From the NCBI RefSeq assembly GCF_020616335.1, contig NZ_CP085051.1, positions 1,922,001-1,986,000 of the forward strand: a stretch of DNA of 64,000 bases, in the 5' to 3' direction. A program made the position numbers and the translations under genes. Below the pieces are notes generated by a model that had not been told where the DNA came from, did no database searches, and saw only the letters and a list, made by a program, of their open reading frames with translations. Every line of letters begins with the position of its first letter. The stretch's first letter is position 1. Shown here in pieces: positions 7,851 through 17,310 of the stretch. Source of the stretch: Corynebacterium uberis. GTDB taxonomy: Bacteria; Actinomycetota; Actinomycetes; Mycobacteriales; Mycobacteriaceae.

Positions 7851-10433
7851 ATGACGTCTACCAATCTCACCCGTACGGAAGCCGTCGCGCGCGCGGCGCT
7901 GATCACCGTCGAGCACTATGACATTTCCCTTGACTTAAGCGATAACTGTGGGGCGTCTGACTCCCCGCACCGCACCGCGACCTTCCCCTCCACCACAACG
8001 GTGACCTTCACCGCGCGCGAGGCCGGAGACACGTTCATTGACCTGCGCGCCACCGCCCTCGAGTCGGCCACGTTGGATGGTACGGACATCACCCCGGCCG
8101 GCGACTACGACGAGGAGCATGGCCTGGCGCTGACCGGCCTGACGGCGGGAACCCACGAGCTGACGGTGACCGCCCAGTGCGTCTATTCGCGCTCTGGCCA
8201 GGGCCTGCACCGTTTTGTGGACCCCGCCGACGATGAGACCTACCTGTACACCCAGTTTGAAACCGCGGACGCCAAGCGCATGTTCGCCTGCTTTGACCAG
8301 CCGGACATGAAGGCCACCTACGCGCTGAGCATCACGGTCCCGGAGCACTGGACGGTCATTTCCAACGCCGCCCAACAGGTCAGCGAGCCGGAAAACGGCA
8401 CCCGCACGCACACCTCCACCATTGACTACCAGCTGTCCACCTACCTGGTGGCCGTGTGCGCGGGGCCCTACCACGAGGTGCGCGACCAGTGGGACGGCGA
8501 GCTGACCCACCACCCGGAGACGCCGGAGGATCAGCCCACTGAGCTCTCGGTCCCGCTGGGCTTGTACTGCCGGCAGTCGCTGGCCCAGTACTTGGACTCA
8601 GACCGGCTATTCACGGAGACCAAGCAGGGCTTTGACTTCTACCACCGCAACTTTGGCGTGGCCTACCCCTTTAACAAGTATGACCAGGTCTTCTGCCCCG
8701 AGTACAACATGGGCGCCATGGAGAATGCCGGGTGTGTGACCATTCGGGATGAGTACGTCTTTTCCTCCAAGGCCACGCACTATCGCTATGAGCGGCGCGC
8801 GGATACGGTGCTCCACGAGCTGGCCCACATGTGGTTCGGGGACTTGGTGACCATGCGCTGGTGGGATGACTTGTGGCTCAATGAGTCCTTTGCCACCTGG
8901 TCGGCGGCGATCTCCCAGGCGGAGGAGACGGCTTATGACACCGCGTGGGTGACCTTTGCCAACGTGGAGAAGGCGTGGGCCTACCAGCAGGATCAGCTGC
9001 CATCGACGCACCCGGTGTCCACGGATGCCTCCGATCTGGAGACGGTGGAGCAGAACTTTGATGGCATCACCTATGCCAAGGGCGCGAGCGTGCTCAAGCA
9101 GCTGCAGGCCTATGTGGGTCGGGAGAATTTCTTTGCCGGGGTGCGCCGCCACTTTGCCGCCCACCGCTGGTCCAACGCCACGTTCGAGGATCTGCTTAAG
9201 GCCCTGGAGGCCGCTTCCGGCCGGGACCTGTCTGATTGGGCCGGCCAGTGGCTCAAGACCACGGGTATTTCGCAGCTGTCCCCGGATTTTGCGGTCACCG
9301 ACGGCCACTACTCGTCCTTTGCGGTCACCCAGGGCGGCGACGTTCGCACGCACCGCATTGCGGTGGGCTTGTATTCGCTTAGCGACGCCGCCGTCACCCG
9401 CACCCAGCGCGTCGAACTGGATGTCACGGGCCCGCGCACCGAGGTGCCCGAGCTGGTGGGCGCCCCGGCCGCGGACCTGGTGTTGGTCAACGACGATGAT
9501 CTGACCTACTGCCTGATGGGCCTGGATGAGGCCTCCAAGGATTTCCTGCTGGCACACATCGCCGAGATCTCTGACCCCATGGCGCGCACGCTGTGCTGGT
9601 CTGCGGCCTGGGAGATGACCCGGGCGGGCCAGCTTCCCGCCCGTGAGTTCGTGGCCTTGGTGGCCCGGGGCGCGCAGGCGGAAACGCAGCTGGCCGTGCT
9701 GGAGAAGATTCTGGCGCAAGCCGCCACGGCGGTGTCGCGCTATGCGGATCCGCAGTGGGCGCACACGACCGGGCGCGACCTGCTGGCGAACGCCCTGTTG
9801 GATGGTGCCCAGAATGCCGAGCCGGAGGCCGCGCTCATCTTCGCGCGCCAGCTCGCCGCAGTGGAGCTCAACGACGCCGCCGCCGAGTTCCTGACCGGCC
9901 AGCTCGACGGCACGGACAGCGACAATGAGCAGCGCTGGCTCGCGCTGACCGCCCTGGTCTCCCACGGGTATGTGGGTGCCGATGAGGTGGACGGGCGCAT
10001 CGCCACCCTGCGCGAGCAGGACCCCTCGTCGACCGGCGCGCAGTCCGCGCTGCGAGTCCAAGCTGCCCGCCCGGATGCGCAGGCCAAGCGCCAGGCCTTC
10101 GACGCCGCGGTGGGCACCGAGCTGTCCAACCTGGAATCCCGCTTTACCTTGGAGGGCCTGACTTGGCCGGGATCGGACGAGCTGCTGGCAGAGTTCAACG
10201 AGGAGTTCTTCGCGGTGGTCACCCGGGTGTGGAACGACCAGGTCTCCGAGATCGCCCAGCGCACCATCAACGCGCTCTACCCCTACTGGGATGTCTCCGA
10301 GGAAGGCCTGGAGCGTGCTGAGCGCTTCTTAGCATCCACGCCCTCCGCCGGTCTGGCGCGTCTGATTGTGGAAAACAAGGACCGGGTGGCGCGCGCGCTG
10401 CGGCTGCGTGCCATCGACGCGCAGGCGAGCTAG
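7851..10433 (+). CDS. pepN: Aminopeptidase N (M1 zinc metallopeptidase)
   Basis: 860 residues, full length for the actinobacterial M1 family (about 850-870). It removes N-terminal residues from peptides in the cytosol. The substrate-binding GAMENAG lies near residue 287, the zinc motif HELAH with WFGD at about 322-330, and the third ligand Glu in NESFATW about 20 residues later. The N-terminal beta domain has CFDQPDMKATY, and the C-terminal ERAP1-like helical domain runs to LRLRAIDAQAS. The ATG at 7851 is the usual start. The stop is 9 bases from the convergent GntR pseudogene. Confidence 0.97.
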   Translation: MTSTNLTRTEAVARAALITVEHYDISLDLSDNCGASDSPHRTATFPSTTTVTFTAREAGDTFIDLRATALESATLDGTDITPAGDYDEEHGLALTGLTAGTHELTVTAQCVYSRSGQGLHRFVDPADDETYLYTQFETADAKRMFACFDQPDMKATYALSITVPEHWTVISNAAQQVSEPENGTRTHTSTIDYQLSTYLVAVCAGPYHEVRDQWDGELTHHPETPEDQPTELSVPLGLYCRQSLAQYLDSDRLFTETKQGFDFYHRNFGVAYPFNKYDQVFCPEYNMGAMENAGCVTIRDEYVFSSKATHYRYERRADTVLHELAHMWFGDLVTMRWWDDLWLNESFATWSAAISQAEETAYDTAWVTFANVEKAWAYQQDQLPSTHPVSTDASDLETVEQNFDGITYAKGASVLKQLQAYVGRENFFAGVRRHFAAHRWSNATFEDLLKALEAASGRDLSDWAGQWLKTTGISQLSPDFAVTDGHYSSFAVTQGGDVRTHRIAVGLYSLSDAAVTRTQRVELDVTGPRTEVPELVGAPAADLVLVNDDDLTYCLMGLDEASKDFLLAHIAEISDPMARTLCWSAAWEMTRAGQLPAREFVALVARGAQAETQLAVLEKILAQAATAVSRYADPQWAHTTGRDLLANALLDGAQNAEPEAALIFARQLAAVELNDAAAEFLTGQLDGTDSDNEQRWLALTALVSHGYVGADEVDGRIATLREQDPSSTGAQSALRVQAARPDAQAKRQAFDAAVGTELSNLESRFTLEGLTWPGSDELLAEFNEEFFAVVTRVWNDQVSEIAQRTINALYPYWDVSEEGLERAERFLASTPSAGLARLIVENKDRVARALRLRAIDAQAS

Positions 10434-10442
10434 CGTGCCCGC

Positions 10443-11185
10443 CTAGACCTCGGTGATGACCTGCATTTTCACGACGTCGGAACGCAATACCGACTCGTCG
10501 TAGGCCACCGGGGTCTTGTCCTTGTTAAACATCTGGGTGTGGATGCGCAGCAAGGGCACGTTGCGCGGCACCGCGAGCTGGTTTTGCTCCACCTCCGTGG
10601 CCACGCTGGGGGTCAGCGTGTCCGACTTGCGCACCGGGGTCAGATGGGGGGTAGCCGCCAGGATCTCCGGCAGCGGGGCGGACAGTTCGCCCTTGCCCAG
10701 CCCCTCAGAGACCTCCTCCGGCAGGTAGATGTTCTCCACCATCAGGGGGTGCCGTCGACGTACCGGATGCGGGTTACCGCCCCGACCGTCTGCCCCGGCT
10801 CCACGCCAAGGCCCTGGGCCACGCGCGCGGAGGCCTCCACGGGGCTGTGGGACAAGATCTTGGTGTTGAGCGCGAAGCCGAGCTTTTCTAGCTGCGCGGC
10901 GATGCCAGACAGGCACGTCAGCTCCACCAGCGGGGCCAGCCCGCGGATGAAGGTACCCCCGGCGCGCCCGCGGCGCCGGTCGATCAGCCCTTCGAGTTGG
11001 AGAATGTCTAGCGCATGACGCACCGTCATTCGTGCAACTCCAAAGGTATCTACGAGGCTGCGCTCATTAGGCAGCCGTTCGCCTTCCCGGTAGTCGCCGC
11101 GCTCGATCCATTTTCTCAACTCGTCCGCGATCACGACGTACGCGGGACTCTTTCTCGGCATTCGCTCAAGCACCCGTCTCATCAT
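10443..11185 (-). pseudogene. GntR/HutC-type transcriptional regulator, interrupted by a frameshift
   Basis: The 5' part encodes a GntR winged helix (IADELRKWIERGDYREGERLPNERSLVDTFGV, then MTVRHALDIL) and the first strands of a UTRA ligand domain. It stops after RYVDGTP at 10742. The rest of the UTRA domain continues at once in another frame (LMVENIYLPEEVSEGLG to MQVITEV, ending at 10443). The break falls in a run of five G at 10745-10749 (five C in the coding strand): a sixth base restores GTPLMVENIYLP, the normal UTRA motif. This is either a true inactivating deletion or a homopolymer sequencing error. The ligand is unknown. It converges on pepN. Confidence 0.85.
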
Positions 11186-11366
11186 ACTAATTCATGTAAA
11201 TTTCTGCATATAGCAAGCAAAAGGCCACCATGAGGCCACTTGGGTACCGCCCGCAGCCGCCGGTGGAATCCATTACAAGATGCTACTGGAAGTGTTCCAC
11301 ATTTGAGAACGCGCCACTGCAACTACAGCACGCAACTTGAGAAAAATCCCTTGTCGCCGGGCCTGT

Positions 11367-12851
11367 TCACCCAATTACGGGGGTAGCTGAGGGGATTCGC
11401 TCCAGGATATTTTCCGCAGAAATTAAACACATGGGTACGCCTACGCCCGGAAGAGTGGTCCCGCCTGAATAAAAAAGATTGCGCACGCGCCGCGACGCGT
11501 TCGAACCGCGTAAAAATGCAGACTGCCGCAACGTGTGCGCCGGGCCAATCGCACCGGCCTGCCACGCGTGATAACGCTCATGAAAATCCCCCGGCCCGCG
11601 CACCGACCGCACCACCACGCGCCGCGCCAGGTCGGGCACCCCGATGCGCCGCCCAAGCTGGTCCACCACCGCCTGAGCAACCTGCTCGGTGGCCCCATAT
11701 CCCGGGTCCGCCGGCACCGGAACCAAGACGAACAAGTTTTCGTATCCCGCCGGCGCAACCGTGGGATCCGTCGCTGAAGGCCTACACACGTAGATCGACT
11801 GGGAATACCGCGGCCACGCTCCGGAGTAGACCGCATCAAAATCCGGGCGCCAATCCTCACTCAACAGCAGGTTGTGGTGGCTCAACTGGTTGAGGCTGCC
11901 GCGCACCCCCAGCATGACCAACACCGTCGACGGGCCCGGGTCTCGCCGCGCCCACCACCGCTCCGGGTAGCTGCGCGCAGCCCGCGGCAGCAGCGCCGTC
12001 TCCGTGTGGTGAAGGTCAGCGGCGGAGACCACATAGTCCGCAGGCACGTAGCCCGCGCTGGTGTGCAGGCCCCGGGCGCGCGATCCCGCGACGTCAATGC
12101 CGGTGACTTCACAGTCCGTGAGCACCCGCACCCCATGCTGGGTGGCCAAGCGGGCGATCGATTCCACCACCGCATAGAAGCCGCCGGTGGGATAGAACAC
12201 CCCCTGGGTTAAGTCCGTGTGGCTCATCAGGTGGTAGAGGGACGGAATGGCCTCCGGGCGCGAGGAGAGGAACACCGCCGGGTATTCCAGGATCTTGCGC
12301 AGCACGGGGTGGCGGGTAACCGCGGCCGCTTTGGTAGATAGCGGCCGGGTGAGCAGGCTGGCCAGGCGAGGCAGGTGGCCGGCGATCTCGGGGACAAGGA
12401 AGTCCCGGGGCCGGGTGAAGGTGGTGTAGAGGAAGTGGCGCAGCGCCAGGTTGTAGGTCAGCGCGGCGCTGTCCAAGTAGGCGTGCAGGCGCGCGCCGGA
12501 TCCGGGGTCGATGGACTCGAAGAGTTCTTCAGCATGCCCGGTGCGCACGGACAGCGCCGGCGCCGCGGGCGAGTTGCCGCTGAAGATCTGGTACGCCGGG
12601 TCCAGCCTGGTCAGCCCGAATTCCTGTTGGGGGGTGGTGCCAAAGTGCGCGAAGTAGTGCTCGAAGGCTTCCGGCATGAGATACCAGCTGGGCCCGGTGT
12701 CGAAGCGGAAGCCGTCGATGCTCAAGGTGCCCATGCGGCCGCCGAGCTCGGAGCCGCGTTCGCACACGGTGACCTGGTGGCCGTGGCGGGCGAGCAGCGC
12801 TGCGGTGGCTATGCCGGCGATCCCGCCGCCGATGACACTGACGCTGCTCAT
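11367..12851 (-). CDS. crtI: Phytoene desaturase (CrtI)
   Basis: 494 residues, the normal length for bacterial CrtI. It introduces double bonds into phytoene to give lycopene, at the membrane with FAD. The N-terminal dinucleotide fold reads GGGIAGIATAALLARHGHQV followed by an acidic residue and GGRMGT; FDTGPSWYLMP and the C-terminal FYSGGTTLPGVGVPM are the carotenoid-desaturase signatures. Its ATG overlaps the crtB stop (ATGA), so the two are translationally coupled. No crtE, crtY or crtEb homologue lies in the window, so the end pigment cannot be named. Confidence 0.95.
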   Translation of the reverse strand: MSSVSVIGGGIAGIATAALLARHGHQVTVCERGSELGGRMGTLSIDGFRFDTGPSWYLMPEAFEHYFAHFGTTPQQEFGLTRLDPAYQIFSGNSPAAPALSVRTGHAEELFESIDPGSGARLHAYLDSAALTYNLALRHFLYTTFTRPRDFLVPEIAGHLPRLASLLTRPLSTKAAAVTRHPVLRKILEYPAVFLSSRPEAIPSLYHLMSHTDLTQGVFYPTGGFYAVVESIARLATQHGVRVLTDCEVTGIDVAGSRARGLHTSAGYVPADYVVSAADLHHTETALLPRAARSYPERWWARRDPGPSTVLVMLGVRGSLNQLSHHNLLLSEDWRPDFDAVYSGAWPRYSQSIYVCRPSATDPTVAPAGYENLFVLVPVPADPGYGATEQVAQAVVDQLGRRIGVPDLARRVVVRSVRGPGDFHERYHAWQAGAIGPAHTLRQSAFLRGSNASRRVRNLFYSGGTTLPGVGVPMCLISAENILERIPSATPVIG

Positions 12852-13780
12852 GGTGTGCTCCTTTGGGTGCGGGGGTGGCCATCTTGGCGGCCGGTGGCCT
12901 CGGCGGCCTCAGCGGCCCGGGCGGCCTCAGTGACTGTAGTGGCCTGGTCGTGAATGTCACCGATGAGTTCGCGGACCAGGACGCGGGCTTTCGCCGGCCC
13001 GGGTACGCGGACTCGCCGGGCGGTGACGGCGGCGGGTGGGGTGGCGTCAAGGCGGTTGACGAGTTCTTCGTAGAGCCCGGTGGCCACGCGCACCCCCAGG
13101 CGCGCCCCGGTGGGCAGGCGCCGGGCGGCCTGCCGGGCCAACGCGAGGTCCGCGCGCACGCTGGCTACCAGGGCGTCCTTGTCTGCGTGGGTCAGCGCGG
13201 CGGGCAGGTAGTCCCGGCCGAGGCGGGTGGCGTCATCGGCCTTGTCGCGCAGGAAGTTGACCTGCTGGAACGCCGCCCCCAGGCGGCGGGCGCCGCGGGT
13301 AAGTTCGGGGTCGGCGACGGGGTGCCCAAAGAAGATGGTCAGGCACATCAGGCCGATGACTTCCGCGGAGCCGTAGATGTAGCCGTCGAGGGAGGTGGCG
13401 GTGTGGCGGGTCTGGGTCAGGTCGGTGCGCATGGAGGCAAAGAAGGCGTCCATGTGGGCGGGGTCGAGTTGGCAGCGCCGCGCCATGCGCGCGTAGGCGT
13501 GGAGGACCGGGTCGGTGTGGAAGGTGCGCTGCGGGGCGTTGAGGACGGCCTGTTGGTAGGCGCGCAGTTCGGTTTCTGGGTCTGCCAGGTGCGCTTGGGC
13601 GGCGCCGTCGACGATCTCATCGGCGATGCGCACCACGGCGTACAGGGCGCAGATGTCCTGGCGGATTCGGCGCCCGAGCAGCCTGGTGGCCAGGGAGAAG
13701 CTGGTGGAGTATTCGGCGATGACGGCCGCCGCCGCCCGCCTACTCATCCGGTCAAAGACCGTCTTCTCGCTCGCCTGCAC
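12848..13780 (-). CDS. crtB: Phytoene synthase (CrtB)
   Basis: 310 residues. Condenses two geranylgeranyl diphosphates to phytoene. The first Asp-rich motif is DEIVD in ALYAVVRIADEIVDG, and the second is in NFLRDKADDATRLGRDYLP. The start is uncertain: the GTG at 13780 has GGGAGG directly against it, and an ATG at 13747 (MSRRAAAAVIAEYS) would also give an intact enzyme. It lies 9 bases after the stop of the AhpD-like gene and overlaps crtI by four bases, so it looks like part of the long operon coming from 20 kb. Confidence 0.94.
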   Translation of the reverse strand: MQASEKTVFDRMSRRAAAAVIAEYSTSFSLATRLLGRRIRQDICALYAVVRIADEIVDGAAQAHLADPETELRAYQQAVLNAPQRTFHTDPVLHAYARMARRCQLDPAHMDAFFASMRTDLTQTRHTATSLDGYIYGSAEVIGLMCLTIFFGHPVADPELTRGARRLGAAFQQVNFLRDKADDATRLGRDYLPAALTHADKDALVASVRADLALARQAARRLPTGARLGVRVATGLYEELVNRLDATPPAAVTARRVRVPGPAKARVLVRELIGDIHDQATTVTEAARAAEAAEATGRQDGHPRTQRSTP

Positions 13781-13789
13781 CCTCCCAGA

Positions 13790-14839
13790 TTAGCGCCTGT
13801 GCTTGAAATAGCGGCCTTCGCCTAGGCTGAGCATCAGTCGGTTTGCCCAGTTGAAAAACGCCACTGCGTTGATGACGTCCACGATCGCGTGGTCATCCAG
13901 GCCGCTCGCGCGCAGCGCACTGATTTCTGCGTCCCCGAAGGTGGCTGGCACGGCGGTCAGCGCGAGCGCTGCGCGGCGGATCTCCTCCCATCCGGCGGTC
14001 TCCAGGTGGGTGTGGGGGCCTTCTTCTAAGAGCTTATCGACGTCCCCCGCGTCACCGCCTTCTTCTACCGTGCGCGCCGAGTGCACCGACGCGCAGTAGG
14101 GGCAGCCGTTGCTGCGGGAGGTCACCGTGGCGGCCAGTTCCCGCTCCGCGCGGCCCAGTCCGCCGTCGGTGTTGTAGAAGATATCCATGTCTACCTTGGT
14201 GCGCGCCGCCAGGGCCGCAGGGTCGCGGGCGAGCATGCGGAAGTAGGGCATGTCGGCGCGCTCGGGTTTGATCAGGGCGGCGGTTTGTTCCGGGGTGAGA
14301 TCCGCCTTGCGCACCGGGTCTACCCAGGGGTTCCACGCCATGGGTTGGCGCAGGAATTGCGGCGGTGTCGGGGAGCCGGGGTAGGTGACGGCCTGGGGGA
14401 AGGCGGCGCTGGGGGCGCCGGCGAGCGCGCGCAGGCCGTGGACGACGCGCTGCTGGAAGCTGAGGAAGCCGACGAGCTGGCCCAGGCTGACTATGCCTTC
14501 GGAGCTCCAGCCGGCCTGTGTCAGCGCCGCTATGTGATCCTTGGTGGTGCGGGCGGGGGCGTGGACGAGCAGGCGCACCCAGTCCAGGGCGGGATCGAGG
14601 CGGGCGGGGTCAGCCTGCACCTGTGCTGCCCGGTCGAGGTAGAAGGGGTCCGGGAAAACCTCGGCGGCGACGACGGCACGCTCGGCCAGGCTGAACTCGG
14701 CTGTGGTGGGGGCGCTTGGGTCGGGTGCCACGAGGGCGTCATAGGCTGCCTGCGCGTTGGCGCGGGCGGCGGGTCGGGCCGCGCGCAGGTCGGCGACCTG
14801 CGGGTTGGCCACGAGGGTATCGATGATGTCAACGGTCAT
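13790..14839 (-). CDS. AhpD/CMD-type peroxidase-related protein (double domain)
   Basis: 349 residues in two related halves. The second half has the AhpD-like active site CPYCASVHS (about residues 245-253) with a CxxC pair and a following His; the first half has the same helical pattern without Cys. This matches the fused CMD/alkylhydroperoxidase proteins that travel with a peptide-type ABC importer and flavin enzymes in other bacteria (families I recall as Avi_7169/Avi_7170). The role is unproven; a redox or isomerase step on an imported compound is likely. The ATG at 14839 has GAAGG upstream. It is 31 bases after the ATPase gene. Confidence 0.82.
   Translation of the reverse strand: MTVDIIDTLVANPQVADLRAARPAARANAQAAYDALVAPDPSAPTTAEFSLAERAVVAAEVFPDPFYLDRAAQVQADPARLDPALDWVRLLVHAPARTTKDHIAALTQAGWSSEGIVSLGQLVGFLSFQQRVVHGLRALAGAPSAAFPQAVTYPGSPTPPQFLRQPMAWNPWVDPVRKADLTPEQTAALIKPERADMPYFRMLARDPAALAARTKVDMDIFYNTDGGLGRAERELAATVTSRSNGCPYCASVHSARTVEEGGDAGDVDKLLEEGPHTHLETAGWEEIRRAALALTAVPATFGDAEISALRASGLDDHAIVDVINAVAFFNWANRLMLSLGEGRYFKHRR
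14032..14044 (+). repeat. Near copy (12/13) of the 13-mer repeat
   Basis: GCTTATCGACGTC differs from the consensus at one base; it lies inside the AhpD-like gene. Confidence 0.35.
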
Positions 14840-14870
14840 GGGGGCTGCCTTCGGGGTTGGGGTCACGGGG

Positions 14871-16460
14871 CTACAGGCCCAGGTTGAGGGTGCCGGCGCG
14901 GTAGTTGCGCCCCGGGATGGCCTCAATGAGAGCCTGCGTGTAGGGGTGTTCGGAGTGGTCAAAGACCTGTGCGGTGGTGCCGTCTTCAATGATCTTGCCG
15001 CGTCGCATCACGGAGACGGAGTCGGCGATGTGGCGCACCACTGCCAGGTCGTGGGAGATAAACACGTAGGTCAGGCCGAGCTCCTGCTGGAGGCGTTCGA
15101 GCAGTTCCAGGATTTGGGCCTGCACGGTCACGTCGAGCGCGGAGACTGCCTCGTCGAGGATGACAAGCTCCGGCTCGACGATCATCGCCCGGGCGATGGC
15201 CACGCGTTGCAGCTGCCCGCCGGACAGTTGCTTCGGGCGCCGGCTGCCCAGGGCGGGGTCAAGGGCCACCAGCTCGAGGAACTCGGCAACCTTGGCGGCC
15301 CGGCGCGCCCTGGACAGGCGGGTGAGGTTGCTCAGCGGCTCGGCGATACTGGCTGCGATGCTGCGGCGCGGGTCCAGGGAGGAGTAGGGGTTTTGGTAGA
15401 CCAGTTGGACGTGGCGGCGCAGGTCGCGCTCGCCGGCGCGCACCGGCTGCCCGGCCAGGGTGATCGTGCCTTCCGTGGGGGCGCGCAGCCCGGCCAGCGC
15501 CCGGCCTGTGGTGGTCTTCCCGGAACCGGACTCCCCCACGATGGCGTGGGTGTGGCCGCGCTGCACGGTCAGGTCTACGCCGTCGACGGCGGTAAATTCG
15601 CCGAAGCGTTGGGTCAGTCCGCTGACCTTGAGCAGGGGTTCTTCCTGCGCGGGTGGGGCGGTGCGGGGGCGCACGGGGGTGGAGAGGGAGGGGGCGTCGG
15701 CAAGCAGTTGGCGCGAGTAGGAGTCCTTCGGGTCGGTGAGCACCGCGGTGGCGAGTCCTGATTCGCGCACGTGCCCGCGGCGCATGACCACCACGTGATC
15801 AGCGCGGTCGCCGGCAACGGCCAGGTCATGGGTGATTAGCAGCACGCCCAGGTCGAGCTCGGCGCGCATCTCGTCGAGGAGGTCCAGGATGGTCTTTTGC
15901 ACGGTCACATCCAGCGCGGAGGTGGGCTCATCGGCGATGAGCAGTTCCGGGCGTGGCGCGACGGCGGCGGCGATGAGCGCGCGCTGGCGCATCCCGCCGG
16001 ACAGCTCGTGGGGGTACTGGTGGAAGCGGCGCTCGGGATCGTCAATGCCCACCCGTTCGAGCAGGTCCAGGGCTTGCCGACGCCGCTGCTGCGGCGTGCC
16101 TACGCGGTGGATGCTCAGCGCCTCTTCCACCGCGGAGCCGACCGTGCGCACGGGGTTGAAGGAGTTGTTGGTGTCCTGCGGGATGAACCCGACGCGCCGC
16201 CCGCGCACGGTGCGCCACCGCCGCCGCGACAGGGTGGTCAGTTCCTCGCCGTCGAGGCGGATGGACCCGGAGGTCACCCGGGCGCCGGCCGGCAGCAGCC
16301 CGATGGCCGCCAGGGCGGTGGTGGACTTTCCGGACCCGGACTCCCCCACGATGGCGGTGACTTCCCCGGGCCGGACCGCTAGGTCAATGCCCTGGACGGC
16401 CGGCTGGGTGCCGTAGGAAACGTGGAGGTCAGTAATGGTTAAGCCGCGATGTGTGGCCAT
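14871..16460 (-). CDS. ABC transporter ATPase, two fused nucleotide-binding domains (DppD-DppF type)
   Basis: 529 residues with two complete ATPase domains. The first has Walker A GESGSGKST, signature LSGGMRQR and LLIADEPTSALD; the second has GESGSGKTT, LSGGQLQR and VILDEAVSALD. Energises the importer formed with the next two permeases. Fusion of the two dipeptide-type ATPases is common in this family. The permease stop is 7 bases upstream of its ATG. Confidence 0.95.
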   Translation of the reverse strand: MATHRGLTITDLHVSYGTQPAVQGIDLAVRPGEVTAIVGESGSGKSTTALAAIGLLPAGARVTSGSIRLDGEELTTLSRRRWRTVRGRRVGFIPQDTNNSFNPVRTVGSAVEEALSIHRVGTPQQRRRQALDLLERVGIDDPERRFHQYPHELSGGMRQRALIAAAVAPRPELLIADEPTSALDVTVQKTILDLLDEMRAELDLGVLLITHDLAVAGDRADHVVVMRRGHVRESGLATAVLTDPKDSYSRQLLADAPSLSTPVRPRTAPPAQEEPLLKVSGLTQRFGEFTAVDGVDLTVQRGHTHAIVGESGSGKTTTGRALAGLRAPTEGTITLAGQPVRAGERDLRRHVQLVYQNPYSSLDPRRSIAASIAEPLSNLTRLSRARRAAKVAEFLELVALDPALGSRRPKQLSGGQLQRVAIARAMIVEPELVILDEAVSALDVTVQAQILELLERLQQELGLTYVFISHDLAVVRHIADSVSVMRRGKIIEDGTTAQVFDHSEHPYTQALIEAIPGRNYRAGTLNLGL

Positions 16461-16467
16461 GGGTGTG

Positions 16468-17310
16468 TCACGCCTCCTTCCGGATCAGGGTGCTTAAGTG
16501 ATTGACGGCCACGACCACGGCGATGATGACCACGCCCGGGGCGACGGTCAGCCACCAGGCGGTGGCGATGTAATCGCGGGAGTCTGCGATGAGCAGCCCC
16601 CACTCCGGGGTCGGCGGCGGGGCGCCGTAGCCCAAGAATCCGAGGGTGGCCAGCTGGAGGATCGCCGAGCCGAATTGCACGGCCGCCAGGCCGAGGACCG
16701 GCGATAAGGAGTTGGGCAACACGTGGCGGGTGAGCACTCCCCAGCGGGTGCCGCCGGAGCCGTAGGCGGCCTCCACATAGTCGCTGGCCGCCACGCGCAG
16801 GACCTCGGAGCGCGCCAGGCGGGCGAAGGTAGCCACGCTGGATACGCCGACGGCCAGGGCGGCGTTGAGGGTACCAAAGCCCAGCAGAATGATCACGGAC
16901 AGGCTCAGCAGGAGCGCCGGGACGGACAGCAGCACGTCCACCACCCGCATGGCTACCGCATCCACCCAGCCGCGCTGCGTGCCGGCAACCACGCCGATGA
17001 GCGTGCCCACGGTCATTCCTACTGCCACGGCTATCGACGCCCCCACCAGCGACGCCCGCGATCCGTGCACCACCCGAGCAAACAGGTCCCGGCCCACCGA
17101 GTCGGTGCCAAAGGGGTGATCCCAGCTGGGGGCGGCCAGCGGGGTGAAGGTCCCGCTGATGGGGTCGGCGGCGGTGAGCAGTCGGGGCGCGAGGGCGGCC
17201 AGGACCACCACCGCCAGCACGCCGCACGCCAGGATGGTTCCGGGGCGTAGCCACGCCCCCGTCGGGCGGCGGGTCATTGCCCGCGGCACCACGATGTCTG
17301 CGGTAGTCAT
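16468..17310 (-). CDS. ABC transporter permease (DppC type)
   Basis: 280 residues with about six membrane helices. The EAA loop for ATPase contact reads ARLARSEVLRVAASDYVEAAYGSGGT. The short N-terminal cytoplasmic segment, then a long periplasmic-side loop starting TAADPISGTF, is typical of DppC. Its ATG overlaps the stop of the DppB-type gene (ATGA). It forms the channel with that gene. Confidence 0.94.
   Translation of the reverse strand: MTTADIVVPRAMTRRPTGAWLRPGTILACGVLAVVVLAALAPRLLTAADPISGTFTPLAAPSWDHPFGTDSVGRDLFARVVHGSRASLVGASIAVAVGMTVGTLIGVVAGTQRGWVDAVAMRVVDVLLSVPALLLSLSVIILLGFGTLNAALAVGVSSVATFARLARSEVLRVAASDYVEAAYGSGGTRWGVLTRHVLPNSLSPVLGLAAVQFGSAILQLATLGFLGYGAPPPTPEWGLLIADSRDYIATAWWLTVAPGVVIIAVVVAVNHLSTLIRKEA

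Noticed and set aside
8607..10061. 484-codon open frame antisense to pepN
   Set aside because: It is a GC-bias shadow of a clear M1 peptidase; the product has no family features and no ribosome binding site.
10443..11185. Programmed frameshift in the GntR gene
   Set aside because: The C5 run gives no classical slippery heptamer and no downstream pseudoknot is evident; a plain indel is simpler.
12863..13825. Long plus-strand frame over crtB
   Set aside because: Fully antisense to a phytoene synthase with intact motifs; no start signal.
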